Of a stretch of DNA of 64,000 nucleotides, positions 10,278 to 23,300 are shown piece after piece; positions within the stretch are counted from its first letter, which is position 1, and every line of letters starts with the position of its first letter. The stretch comes from Druceiella hillmani (taxonomy: Eukaryota > Arthropoda > Insecta > Lepidoptera > Hepialidae): positions 8,968,501 through 9,032,500 of the forward strand of contig JAYKKI010000074.1 in assembly GCA_039881145.1 (NCBI GenBank), written 5' to 3'. The notes under the pieces are model-generated. The model made no database searches. It had not been told where the DNA came from and worked only from the letters and a program-made list of their open reading frames with translations. Position numbers and translations under genes: made by a program.

Positions 10278-12418
10278 CTTCAAGATGCAGCGTTCAAGAA
10301 ATAAGTATCTCTGATATTAATCTATCTCAAATACCGCGGATCAAACAATTCTGGAAGTAAACAGTCATCATAAAATTTAACAAGTTTAGATTTCATTTTG
10401 TTCTCCAAAATTGGTCACCCCGCTCAATTATTTCGACTTTCAATGTGATCTCTCACTAGTCAAACGGCAAATGGGCAATGGTCTCGTTTTGCAATGTGCA
10501 GCTGACCCTGTACCTAGTAACACCATGTATGGTTTGTTAGATTAGCTGCCCATTGCTACTTTTTTCAAAATTTAATTATTTTATTTTCATTTGCTTCTTC
10601 TACATTCATATTGGCTGCAGAAGAAGGACACTTACTTTCTAAAATGCCATTTGTGTATTTGCCGCCAGGAGTTGCCCCAAGAAAATAATATTTCTAATCA
10701 ATAAACAAATCGCACTTCTCGACAACCAAATTTTCTTGGATACAAAGCTGGTTTAGTGCGGTTCGTTCATTTACCATATTTGATAGAAGGAATATTGCCT
10801 AATGTCGAACCGTACAATATGGTTTTGACGAGAGATCCGCAATGAGTATTTTTTCTTCGCTTGTATACCTTGTCAAAACATGACGCAGTTAGAAGCTTTT
10901 TCGAATTCCAAGCCACTTTTAACTATCACTTCGTAAAAATTCAGATTTACATTTTTGAAGTAAACTGTCACTCACATTAGCTTATTGGCAATCGCCACCA
11001 TAATCAGCAGCTATCTATCCAGTCTACATTTTTTCTTTCGTGATTTTGAACGTAAACTTTTGAACATCTCTTTGATTCCATGCGCACAATTAACTCGTTA
11101 GAAGGTTTTCCAAAAATAACTTCATGAACAACGGAATGAAGCCGTTGCATATTAAAATGTATTACTGCGTCTGCACAGCGTCTGGTATAAGAACGTCTTT
11201 GGGTAAAATTAATGCGTTTCCCTCCAGCAAACTTTGCAACCTGAGCATTAAAATTTTCTACGACGTTGCTCGTTACATCGTACATTAAACTTCGCGAATG
11301 TTTAGAAAGTTTTGCGCTTAATTCTTGTAGTTTACATATTAGAGACGATGCTCGGGAATAACATTTTTATTATTACGGGTTACTCGAATATTTGAGGAAC
11401 AAAAATATTGAGCACAATTTGTGTGGTCACCAAATACATGATAAGGGCCATTTAGGATATCTTCAGATAAATATTTAATTTTTTTGTCTAAACTTAATCA
11501 TTGTTGCTTCCAATGATGAATCACGAAATTAACTTCCATTCTTGAACGTATTATTTTACGTGGAATAGGATAGCAAGTGTCTTTAATTAATACTAACAAA
11601 GCATTGCAATAATTTCAAAAAAGATGATTTTTAAATTTTATTTTTTCCACTGTGGTATTTGTATATAACTTTAAATCTAAAATCTTTTTATAAGGACTGG
11701 AGTCCCCATCAAAAATAAGTTTTTCATAAATAAGTTTTCGATCGCGGATTGAATTTTTAAACCTCTTCATAATTATAATTGACTCCATCGCAGTAAATGA
11801 TGATTTATGATGTTAGAAGCACATATATTTCAAATGAGTAACATTCTTACTTTTTGCTCGAGTACAAATTACACAATATTTATTCTTAACACTCAAATAG
11901 AGTATTTTCTTTGTATGAAAGCCTAAGATAGCAGCAGCAGCCAAAAGAGCATTGTAATTTGTTCTATATGATCTTCTTGACCAACAACCAACCCAGCTGA
12001 TATCGTTATTGTCGGTATTCCTTGAGAGTCTACATTTCCAACAGACATAGCATAATTTGCTTTTTCCTTTGCTGCCTGTTGCATAGTATGTTCAGAAGCG
12101 TTTTGCCACTACCTGTCCCATACCTGATTATGAAGATGACTGTAAAGCTGCCAAGATATCTTTGGAATGTCCTAAGTGGCTGATATATTTTCTAAATTGT
12201 TAACGCCGGAGTCAATCGACATAAAACCTGAAACAGCGCTTTGATTGATATTTATGCTCTCCTCGCTATCATATGAACTTTTCAAAGTGAAATTAGTACC
12301 ACATAAACAGCATTTTAAATTAATTGTAGAGGAGAATCCTTTGCTATCTCAGAAATAATGAAATGTGTATTAATCTGCAATTCATGTTGCCATGTACAGA
12401 AATTGATTTAAGTTGGTA
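10278..12418 (-). pseudogene. Mutator-like transposase + YqaJ exonuclease fusion relic
   Basis: Read on the minus strand with frame changes, this is a roughly 700-residue decayed protein of a type I know from insect genomes. N-terminal zinc-knuckle-like LKCCLCGTNFTLKSSYDS lies near 12,300. The transposase part follows: GFMSIDSGVNNLENI, ASEHTMQQAAKEKANYAM, GNVDSQGIPTIT, WSRRSYRTNYNALLAAAAI, KNKYCVICTRAK, SSFTAMES, KLIFDGDSS (catalytic-type Asp codon at 11,702-11,704), NGPYHVFGDHTNC, then VENFNAQVAKFAGGKRINF. The C-terminal part is YqaJ-like: WNSKKLLTASCFDKVYKRR, IKYGK/NERTALNQL, FLGATPGG (family ASPDG, so the metal-binding Asp is lost; codons 10,661-10,678), GILESKCPSSA (E-x-K kept, 10,631-10,639), VQGQLHIAKRDHCPFAV and KLVKFYDDCLLPELFDPR. 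About fifteen stops and several frameshifts are present. No introns or terminal repeats were recognised. Confidence 0.85.
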
Positions 12419-15400
12419 GGAAAAAAGAAGTATTTATTATTCTCTGACTACATATATCCATGGCATCATATTCTGAAATAATAAAAACATACCAGCTATA
12501 GTATTTTTACTTAGCATTAAAGTGAGTGAATTGCGTTTATGACTTTACGGGACAGCTTATCAACTAATAAGTTACTACTGCATTCATGAGCATAAGATAA
12601 CTTAGGTGTATCAAGTATCATAAAAATATAGCTCTACTCTATTTCTAAGTGTCCATCAATTCAGATGCTGACGTTAGGGAAATGATCACGTATCAAAATG
12701 CACTATGAACCGAAAGACAGTTATTTTTGTAGCAATATTATTTTTGTTATCTATTTGTAAATAAATTATGATGGACTTTTCGTATCTTAACTGCCTTGTA
12801 AAATTCGTATTTCCTCAACTTCAACCCTTTACTCAAAGTCATTTCAATGTAGGTAAAGATTGGTAACATGTTTTTAATAAACCTTCACAATTAAGTTATT
12901 CTTAAAAATTAAAGTAATATGTTCGAATATGCTCCGAAGATATATTGCCACATTTTAGGCGCCAATGATGAAACCGAGACGAATCCAACGAATCCATACA
13001 AATTCCTAGTCTATGGAGCTACGGGAAAATACCTATACACACGTACAGACTTTATAAAACTTCTATCCTCTATTTGCTTTAAGTTATTGAGTAAAAATAT
13101 TTTAATCAAACCCAATTTAATTTTTTGCAGATTCAGCAGTATAAATATAGATAAGGTCAAGTTTCTAAGCGTTTTTTCTGTATTTAAATGTCGATCTTGT
13201 TGAGGATGTTTGTCGTCTTATAGCACAAATAAAGGGAAAAGCCAAAAATGAATGATTTTTGATGCTATGTGGAATTACATATATTTTTTAAATACAGGCC
13301 TGCGAAAATATAAAATAATTAAAATGTCGTAAATACTTTACTAGAGATATTACGTACCTTTAAATGTTTATAAATGATTAAATAAAAGCCTCGATCTTGA
13401 AAGGTTTTCTTGTAGTACTAATATTTTTTTCTTAATTTATGGTATTTAATTAATGGTAAAATATAATTTTAATGCAACTGAAGTTGTTAATTATTTCTTT
13501 CTCTTTGGATGAAAAATATCGATTCGTTTCATATTAATCTTAATATCTAGATATATTAATAATGGTTTATAAAAGAGTTGGAATTATTTAATGTTAATAA
13601 ATAAAAAATAAAACATTTTACATGTATCCATATAAGAAAATTAAGAGATATTTCAAGATATATATGTATTTCGTCAATCTTGACATATTCATTTGCTATA
13701 AAATTTTAGAAAAGATTCATTTCATAGCGCCGTACATCGACCAGATACATGTGGAGTGACATTTATTACGTTTAGTCAACTTTGTTTCATCTATATGTAA
13801 CATGTACATACGTCACAGTAATAAGATATGTCAAACGCTATAACGCGAAATGACGAGAGCACAGTATAGGAATAGTCATCAAAATCTCGTTAAATATAAA
13901 TTTATGCTAACAAAAATGTTAATGACATTTTTCTCAAGTTACTTAGGTATTGTTTTGATATCTGTGTCTGCGATGCTTGCCGCAAAGCTGCACAAGTGAA
14001 GCTAGCGATCTTTTTGTGAATACTAAAATTAATAATCGAGTTTATGTAAGATTCTGTTTTTTAGCAATTTTATTTATAAGATTCTGTTTTTTAGCAATTT
14101 TATTTATTTTAAAGCTGAATTGTATCCATAAATCATTTGTTACTATTTTTACTACATTATTTTTAATTACATAATTTTTAGCATAGTTTGTATGATGTTC
14201 CGTCATGCATAATCATAAGGATAGAAGGATGAGATTAATATAAGATGGATTAGGATAAGATAGGACGAGAAGGCAATAAAATATTAATAGAATGGATTTT
14301 TTTCCAGTAGTTTGAAGAAATATTATTTTTCTGTGGACCAAAATTTGTATCTTTTATTTCTGAAATTTTCGATATAGTATCGGCATGTTTTTTTTTAAAA
14401 AGAAATAACTTAAGATATTTTATAATACATAACTTCTATATCCTTGTCACAGATTTAATATGAATTTTTAAAATAATTTTATTTTTAGAAAAAAATATCA
14501 CTTAATTAAGAAATCATATGCCTGACCCTGAATAATTTGAAGGTTAAAATTTATGAATTTCAATTACAAATAGTTTTTACTTATTTTTCCTTATTTTGAT
14601 ACGATTGTCGTATCAAAATAATAAAAATCTAATCAGCATTATTTAAAATTTTCTTCGAAAGACACAATTAATTTAGAATTTTTATCTACAATTTAGAACT
14701 ATTTAAGAGATTAGAAATAACAGGTATTAAACTCCAATATTATCAATAATAAATGTGCAGGAGAATATGTCGAACGTATGACACGCAGCCAATAGAGGGA
14801 TTCCGATCTCTTCTACACCCTATTCTACTTAAATATCTGGCGTGTGTTGTCTGCAAATGTATTTTTATATTGCGTTTAAGTCTCGTCTTGGTTATACTTT
14901 AACCCAAATACAACATGCAACATAAATATCTGACTGTAAAGTTCTTAACATAGACTACCGCAGTAACAGACAGCCGCACAGTTTTCAATACAGTAAAGTT
15001 TAACTTGTACATTTGTAATCATGGCAGCGATATTTATTAAATAATGTAAATGGCACAACTTGGATTTTTTTCTGTGTTGTTTTCTTGAATGTTTTTAAAT
15101 GTCATAGAGCGTTAAGACCAGTTGAGTTATAATTTGTAACGAGTTCCGTTAATGTAGCGTATTGCGCTTCTTTAGAACAAACCAGAGTACAATTCATCTT
15201 CAATATCTGCAAGTAAACTAGATTAAGCCTTCGTAGTAAAAAGTCATAGATTAACGTAATCATAAGTAAGTTATCATATTTTTAAAGTAACAATGTAATA
15301 AGCCGATTAAATTAACACAACGTTTATTTTCACGGTATCTATTTACGGTTACTTTTATCTATTACAACAAATTTTTTCTCCAAGTGTATTAGCTTTTCAC

Positions 15401-16179
15401 TCTATGGATTGTATACATTAAGCGTATTAGCTTTTTACTCTGTTTTTATAAAATTGGCATTTAAATTTTTAAAAAGGCAGCTTTGTTCTTTATATTAAAT
15501 AAAGAGAATTTCATTCCTTCATAACCAATGAGTTTTTATATTCGCACGGCCATAATTAGTCTACTAAAATACTAACTTGTCATTTGTCCATTTGACACAA
15601 TCATTTGTTTCAGAAACCATTTGACGCAGAAACCTAAAATTTTGCATAGTAATTAAACACATTAATTTTGTCATATCTCAATAGCGAACAGCAAATATAT
15701 TTATACTGAATTTTCGTGAAAAATATTTATAATGAAATACCATGCATGTTTTAGGGTATCGTTTGAAAGGGTTAGTTACAAGAGTCTCAAAAACATTTTG
15801 TTTCATAATTTTATATCTGGTAGTTTTTGAGATAGAAGCCTGGACTTATGCTAAATAAAGCAATTTGATTTTCAGAATGATTTTGTTTATCACACCGTGG
15901 CTACGCAGCATAATCTAACACTTAAATTATTAAATTTGTCAAGTTGACGAGTTTATTACTTTTTTGCAAAATGTGCAAATCGCTATTAAACAATGCAGGT
16001 AGAGCATACATTAACATACATTATACATACATTAAGTAAGGAAGACATATATCTTCCAATATATAATTTGGCTTACGCACACTGATGAAAATCTTTAGTG
16101 TTGTAATGATAAAAATTATCATTACAGCCATAATTTTATATCTTATGTTATTTGTTGCAGGGTATACATATGCACGTAT
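12419..16179. other. Long intergenic stretch with minor repeats
   Basis: No gene supported. A 94-codon plus-strand frame at 12,919-13,203 was inspected and not called. Two small perfect hairpins are present: TTTTGATACGA with its complement at 14,595-14,619, and TGTAATGATAA with its complement at 16,102-16,126. A passage at about 15,550-15,850 with TTTGTCCATTTGACACAATC and CAGAAACC may be a very old reversed copy of the Lepidoptera-type repeat. Confidence 0.5.
14047..14106. repeat. Perfect 30-bp tandem duplication
   Basis: The 30-base unit starting TAAGATTCTGTTTTTTAGC occurs twice head to tail (14,047-14,076 and 14,077-14,106) with no difference, so the duplication is recent compared with the decayed repeats around it. 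Confidence 0.95.
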
Positions 16180-16188
16180 GTATATACA

Positions 16189-16240
<52 letters not shown>
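16180..16240. repeat. (TG)n(TA)n microsatellite
   Basis: About 10 bases of TG alternation followed by about 38 bases of TA alternation. Confidence 0.95.
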
Positions 16241-16242
<2 letters not shown>

Positions 16243-17369
16243 TTTATATTTTATTAAATAAATAAATATATGTTCGATGTACTTGTTACTAATTCAGTGA
16301 TTACTTTAAGGAAATCAATATACTATATTTTGAAAACCGTTCAAGCTCTTAGCTCGGTGTGATGCATTGCTCGTGTCGCGCGTAGCAGGTATGCTAAAAG
16401 TACAAGGTCAGCCTAAAATATGATGGAGCTGCAGTTTTAAGGTTCGTAGTAGTAAATATATAATAATTAATATAATACAATATTAAAAAGATTACAGTTA
16501 ACAATTTCAATTAATACCAATTCGTTCTAGAACAAACTTTCAATGATGGTTTTTTGTACAATAAATTCTCACAATAGGGGCAAAAAGTATTTACGTGTTA
16601 ATAAGTAGAGAGGGCAGGAAAATTTTCAAAAATAAATCAATGAATTGTTTCGGTTATTAAAACGTAAGCTTTGTCTAGTAAAGGAGTATTTATAAAAGGT
16701 GGTAGTATGTTTGGCGATATGCAGAGTGAGAGGATTGAGACCATAAATGAAAACATCTAAGGTTTTGAATCTTGAAATTAAATAAGATGGGTTTCCAGGA
16801 TTCATAAAAATATTGACAAGAAGACGTAAAATTTTGAGACGTAACCCAAATACACAACTTATTAAGCTAAATACGTTTATGTAGCGAATACAAACATTTC
16901 GAAAGTTTTAAAAAATGTAATTTTGATTTCTTAAAAATAAAGATGGTAAACCATCGATCGATTTTCATAAAGGTCAACATAGCATAACCGAGTGAGGAAA
17001 AAGAGTTTAAGAAAGGTGTTTTCTTTTTGACAAAGGTAGTAAACAATTTAAAAATTAGGCTATATTTTAGGTCCGTTAATAAATTTTTGAATATTCATTC
17101 TTAGAAACACTCATGTTCATATTAGAAAAAAGCTAACATGAAAATTGTGGTGTATACCCAGATGAAATTATTTAAATAATCTAATTGGAGAATATTCCGT
17201 AAAATAATGCGCTACCAACATAAATTTTTTATTGAAGCTGTAAGTTGTTTAATTACAAGTTTAAGTGTCGAGGTTTCGGTATCTTATTTAAAGCAAAAGT
17301 ACTTTATTTATCATGAATCATTACTAATATAGACTTCCTAGGGCATTAAATATTTAATAGTAATTAATA
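16241..17369. other. Intergenic, nothing seen
   Basis: A+T-rich DNA without a recognisable gene, repeat or hairpin. Confidence 0.55.
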
Positions 17370-17760
17370 TAATTTTCGGAGGTTCTACGACCTATGACTT
17401 TTGCATATCTATGGTTCTTGAAACCCTATTTTTTCGTAATTTAGATTAAGTCGTTTCGAAAGCGGAGATGAAAAGATTTTTTTGGGTATTTTTAGTACAT
17501 CTCATAATGAAACAATTAATTTTTTTGCCCCGTATATCTAGCACTTTCAATGAGTATCACGTACTGCACACATAATTTTAAAAACATTGAATATTTAATT
17601 TTCAGCACTATAATATCCATGTAAATATTTTTGAGTACAAGCTATTAGTTCACCAAAATTTCGTATTTTTATATGAAACGGTTTCTGAGAAGGAAGGCTG
17701 TGAAGTGATCTTGTAAAAATTTCGTTTTTCCTTTTATGGTGGCAAATCCTAAGAAGAGAG
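17370..17760 (+). repeat. Lepidoptera-type dispersed repeat, decayed copy
   Basis: Shares with the copies at 29.93 and 43.86 kb the order: a string ending GGTTCTTGAAACCC or equivalent, TTTTTTCGTAATTT, GTTTCGAAAGCGGAGATG (others AAATAAGGGGG), a TTTTTAGTACATCT-like middle, GAAACGGTTTCTGAGAAGGAAGGCTGTGA in two parts, and TTTCGTTTTTCCTTTT at the right end. No coding capacity. Confidence 0.55.
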
Positions 17761-18315
17761 ACAATGAATTTGGACGCAAACGAAAGTGCTTAAAAAAATC
17801 TAATTTTAGTTTATTTTATAATACATGTTGCTATCTATTTCACTTTCCAAAAATAATCTTACGGGTACAGCTGTTGTCAATTACGAATAAAATGACAATT
17901 GAAATATCATAAATGACCCCGGGCTTGTTATTTTTTGATACAAGTTACTTATTTTTTCTTGTTTAATATGCAAATCTTACAGGAAAAAGTATATATGCAT
18001 GTGGAATTCTTTCTATTACCTATTCTTCTAAAACACAAGTTTTATAAGAATACCTATATAAGAATCTCCTAAACCAATACTGCTGTTTGAATAATGTTCA
18101 TATAAAAATTAATTTATATTTGATAAGTATCGGCTAAATAAATTTCAATGACGTCATAAATTTTTGCCTAAATAATTTTTCGTTCCAGTCTCAACAAAGG
18201 TTTAATAACTACGCTGACCACTCGTAATTATCGCAACAGTCTAATAGACAAAAATTCAAACAATGTGTCTCTCGTGTTAGTATTTCCATTTCAATTAATA
18301 TATTGGTTAAAACAA
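17761..18315. other. Intergenic, nothing seen
   Basis: A+T-rich, no recognisable feature. Confidence 0.55.
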
Positions 18316-18543
18316 TAATATTGAATGTATTTGGCGTAAATTTTGTAGAAATTCATTATTCAAAATTAAATGAAACTACGTGATGTAGTATTATTTCTAC
18401 TTTCTTTAAGTTCTTTACCACGACCTAGATTTCTTTGTATTACAACATCGTCAGGTGGGTTATTAGCAAAGATTCTTTGCTAATAGCCCACTTGAAGATG
18501 AAAGTAGAAATAATACTGCATCACGTAGTTTCATTTAATTGTG
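18316..18543 (+). repeat. Palindromic element with conserved flank, copy 1
   Basis: 18,361-18,543 folds back on itself: the left arm begins CAAAATTAAATGAAACTACG and the right arm ends CGTAGTTTCATTTAATTGTG, giving an outer stem of about 45 bp. A second, inner stem of about 18 bp (GTGGGTTATTAGCAAAGA against its complement) sits at the tip. A 45-base flank at 18,316-18,360 (AATATTGAATGTATTTGGCG onward) is not palindromic but is also present beside copy 2 at 35.83-36.08 kb, where the whole unit is inverted relative to this one. The flank is therefore part of the repeat. No coding capacity; MITE or foldback element is the likeliest class. Confidence 0.8.
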
Positions 18544-19553
18544 ATTTAATTCCTTAATATGTGATCTTATATGTCTGCTCCTTTTTTGTTTAATGATATT
18601 TCACGGTCTTTTTGGGATAACATTCATTCATTTATATATGTAACAAAGCAAACTTAGAAAATCTGAAACAGATCAATATAAATTATAACAATTTGCCGCT
18701 ATGTGGGATAAGAAGTAATTAGTTTTGAGGTTTATATTATTACCAATCTACTTTTAAATAAAATGAACTTTAACATTTAATTGAAATTAACAGGCTTTTC
18801 GTAGTTTTTCTATTATAAAAATTGCTGATTTTCCATTACAAAAATCTTAAAAAGTTGAAGACTTCAATAACTGCTAAATCATTTGGTTATTGAACATTGG
18901 ACCATTCTTTGCCGAGACATGAAATTATAAACATACACACACAGATTTATAAGACTCCTCCTTTTTATGTATGGAGTTAGAAAATAAATTTAGAAATACA
19001 TCCTTTTACCTTGTTACGAAGCCTTGACTAAATATTCTAAGAACTATTTAAATGCAATAAATTTTGGATTAGTTTTTATAAAGATGGTAAAAAAATTGTT
19101 CAGGAAGCTTTTATTAATAATAAATTTTTATTTCAATATATTCATAAACTTGTATAATGGTATTTGATGGATTTTTACTTAATCACTTTAACAAAAACCG
19201 AGTTACGATTCAAGAAGTTATGATTGCGGAGTCCAAGGTAATAAGTTAAGAATAATAATCCTTTTCAAAAAAAATTACCAGTAAATTTATAAAGACTTAT
19301 TACGTTTTAAACCTACAATATAACTAATTAATAACAAAACAAAGAATATTATTATTTAATTAAGATAACGATTTGGAAAGATCTTAGAAAGGAATTTAAT
19401 ACAACATAACGCGAATCAATGCTAAGAAAATATGTTTTTATATACCGATAGAAATCTAGACAAATCACATAGCATGTTTTTTTGTTTTACTGTAACTATA
19501 ACTAGATCAAACTAGAATCTGAATTGTACGACATGACGAAATGCCACGGATTT
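18544..19553. other. Intergenic, nothing seen
   Basis: A+T-rich, no recognisable feature. Confidence 0.55.
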
Positions 19554-19868
19554 TTATGATACCGTTGTCGTAAAAAAAGTTTGTTTCGTTAAATAAGATG
19601 CCAAGTTGCGAAACAATAAAGTTAAATCCTCGTCTTTAATCGGTTCCATCAAAGCATTAATTGGTCGTAGCGTAGGACAGCCGCGTCGCATGGTCACTCT
19701 ATTGAGCATTAGCGTCTCGCTGAAATGAGCCGTGCATCCGAGCTTTGGAATCCAAGCTCCCATTATTAATGAGCGCATAAGCTCGTTTGGAGGTGCTCGA
19801 CTGCGTAAGATAACTGAAATAACCCCGAAATGAGCTTTCGGCTTTGTTTTTATAAATAATTTAGACAT
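19554..19868 (-). other. GC-richer island with a 104-codon open frame
   Basis: This block is clearly less A+T-rich than its neighbours and stays open for 104 codons on the minus strand from an ATG at the 19,868 end. The encoded sequence (MSKLFIKTKPKAHFGVIS at the start, GCPTLRPINALMEPIKDED near the end) matches no family I recognise. It has no membrane segment or repeat. Homeodomain-type strings such as TTAATTGG and ATTAATGAG occur on the DNA, so a conserved noncoding element is as likely as a gene. No splice signals or promoter are compelling. Treat as an unexplained island. Confidence 0.25.
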
Positions 19869-20270
19869 CTGTTACAAATAGGTCAAGTTTGAGTCTCTAT
19901 GTTATTGTCTGGGAGTACGCGTGGATTATGATGTGCGCATTTGGAATAATATTTTATTTTTTTATGTTGCTCTTTCATCATCAGACATTCACTAGCTTTA
20001 GCAGTTGGTTTGAAAGAAGATTTGAATTATTCTAGCCTTCCTTTCATCCTGCTAAACTCTAATGCGATGTACAGAGATAATCTCGGGTGTAATATTTTAT
20101 TGTTATGGAGTTTGTAAATCTTATTAGGATCCACATTGTGTCATTTTTATTAAATAAGCACAAAACGGATATAAAGAAAGTTATACGAAAGTCACGTCGA
20201 GAATAGTTAAAATTTGCTTTTTCAATTTAATAATTTTCGGAAAGGTAGAAAGGCATTTCCGTAATTCTAT

Positions 20271-20273
<3 letters not shown>
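19869..20273. other. Intergenic, nothing seen
   Basis: A+T-rich, no recognisable feature. Confidence 0.5.
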
Positions 20274-20339
<66 letters not shown>

Positions 20340-20340
20340 T
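20274..20340. repeat. (TA)n microsatellite
   Basis: About 60 bases of uninterrupted TA alternation after a short CACACA lead-in. Confidence 0.97.
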
Positions 20341-23300
20341 CCATATTTATGCGTTTAAAATCACCTGTTTTGATTTTGCATTCTATTTATTGAATTAATT
20401 TTGATGTTAATTGACATTTGATTTGACTTACGTTGTGGTATTATTAACTTGTATTAGATTTTGGATTTTTTTGTGTTCAGATCTATGTTACTATATATTT
20501 ATTCTATTACGATATTGCACTATTTGATTTGTATTTTCATTTGAAAACTTTTTGTTTTAATTTTTTTATATTAGCTGTTAGATATTGAAATGATAAATAT
20601 TGAGAAGTAAATTTTGCGGAAAACCTCTTTATATTATTGGGGACGAATTTTACATTATTCGTTAATTTTCTTCAACTACAGACTTTCTATTTGGCAGTAC
20701 TTATGCCACTGAGCGATGCCACCGTAAAAAAAGCAACCACTGAAAGTTTCATGTTAGAGCGCCTTCGTTTTACATAGCATCTTCCTTGATTTAGTCGGGT
20801 CGACCAGCTTAGCTGTCTTGTAAAAAGCAGTAATCTGAAAAAAGCAATTAATTCCACATAAACAGTTGCCGCTAAAAAAACATAAATCTGACGCATCTGA
20901 TTCTATGTTGATTTTATCTGATTCAGATTAAGTGTCTTCGCCTAACTCCTTTTCTAAGCGTTAGGGAAATCTATAATACATCACCATTTTGCTTTTGGTA
21001 AAATGAAATGAAACAGGTTGAACGGTGTACATTACTTCAAAGTTACCTTTTAATATGACAACAGGAGAGATTCCTACTTGCACCATTTCAAAACATAATA
21101 ATAATCTTGCCAAAGTATGAAGTAACACTAAAATCATAAACTAGCAAGAAACTTCTATGAGGCGGAAGGGGAGTTCTGAAGGTGAGAATAGGACTATGCA
21201 AGGTTTAAAGCGTAAAACAAGTAAATGAGTTTTAAAATTTGACTGGAATAAATGTTTGCTAAAAATTATCATTAGTGCTGGAGATACGTGGATTTATGAA
21301 ATTAAAAAGTTTCTCAAAAGATCTTCTTAGCAGCCTCAGCTTAACGTATCAAAACTTACAAAAATATACATCTGAAAGGTTAAGTCTGCCAGTTGCTTTT
21401 CAGACCTTCTGCTCAAAGTAGTGAACGGTGGCTATTCAAAAACAGATGGTATTATAACTATTCTTGATAAGGTGTGTACTTATTAGAGTAAAGGAGTTAA
21501 TAACAAAAAATATATTAATAAAATATAACAGATATTGCTCACATATAGAATGAGCTTATGGAATGGTAGTACGAAAGGACCAAAAATAATTAGGCAACGA
21601 TTATTAGTGACTATTATGCAATTTTTTGAAGGGGAATAAATGGAGTATAATTTAATATATACGGTAGTAGAGTCCGACGAAGCATTTCAATACCTCATTT
21701 AATTTTTGAACACTATAAATCTACGGCTTTTCCATTTGTATCATATGAAGGTACTAGTGATATTTTTCAGAAATTTGAAGCTGCTGAAACTTTGTAATGG
21801 TATTAGAATACAAGTTAAATCTCTATTACGCAATGTACTTGTCGCATCTATTTTATCTGGATATATAACAATGTTTAAAGGTGGATTAGAGAATTTTACC
21901 TCCAACCGTTGTATTCATCAGAGATAATTTCTTCAAATTACAGCTTCCTCCGATAGATATCATTAACATTTTCTGGGCACTACTTCACTAGTTTTGAGAG
22001 AAAAAAATAGCTTGACCAATGGATTCCTTTAAAGGAATCGTAATTTGAATAATTCTCTACTTTATTTATTAAAAAAGAAGTATCTTTTATCTATAGAATA
22101 ATAAACCGGAATTATGTGCAACCACCGAGGTGTTAGTACCATATAGCTAGTGAAAAAAAATTAATAATCACAAAAAAATTGTATTTGGTTTTCATAAGTC
22201 TGGTTATAGTATTTGCCGTATGGATCGATTGCGTTTTAGGTAGCAACATTTTGAAAGGAATAAAAAATGTAAATAAAAACTTAATAAATAAACAATACGA
22301 ATAATTTTATCGCAACAACGAATCTAATAGAATTTTTTTTATGGTTCTATTTTCAACAATATAATTTCATTGATTTTCTCTACTTAGACATCCTTGAAAC
22401 GAAGTGCTGTTATCAGTCAAGTAATCAATATGGTAACGCTCGTTTAAATTTTACCAAATTATAATTCGAAATTATATTACTTTTTAGCCTCCTTCACTTT
22501 CTTTCAGTAAGAATAACTAAAACAAATGAGAACACCATTTCTTGTTAAACCTTCACAGAGGCAATAAATAAAATAAATGAGGGTTTACCTGCTTGTGGTT
22601 TGCGGGAGAACTCTTGAAATAAAACCCATTTCATTCATTTGCAGTTTTCATAACGTGGGACGTATTCATGTACTTGCGTAACATGAAAAACTTTATGTTA
22701 CAAATATCCACGACCATGGAACTGATTTCTCTAGGCTTGGGGCGGGTAAGACTTTGAAATTAAACATGCTCTTGATCCTTTAACTATGAAATTTTCCCGA
22801 ATAAACGAATTATAAATTTTATCATTCGCTCATCCTTAATTCTGCTTTTTTCAATTTCGAAAATATTTGTCAGTATTTGTACTATTAGGTTCATCTAGTT
22901 AGTTTTCTTTGATTTACGAGTCATATGCGTCGACTTAAATTGTCAACGTAAGAAAATAAATTATGATAAAAGTTTTTTAATAAGCTAATTGGAAGTTAAA
23001 ATACATAAATATTGAAGAAATGAAAATATATTCATTTTTTAAAGCTTATTTTATAAGAAATATCTTATCTTATTTTATATTTCATTGAAAGTTTTATAGA
23101 ATATGTTCTAAATAAAGAAAACCCAATGTTTTATTTTCTCAATATCAGAATTTAGACTGAGGGTTTTTTATTTATTTTTAGTTTAAAAAAGGAAAACGAG
23201 GTGATTTCCAAAATTCGTACTCTTTGATTCAGAAACCAGTTACTTTGAATTCAGAGTCCAATACTTTAACTCTCCAACAATGACGTACTGGGAGAAAATA

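Noticed and set aside
12919..13203. 94-codon plus-strand frame
   Set aside because: Its first half has mixed composition but resembles no family I know and its second half is A+T-driven; more likely part of a dispersed repeat.
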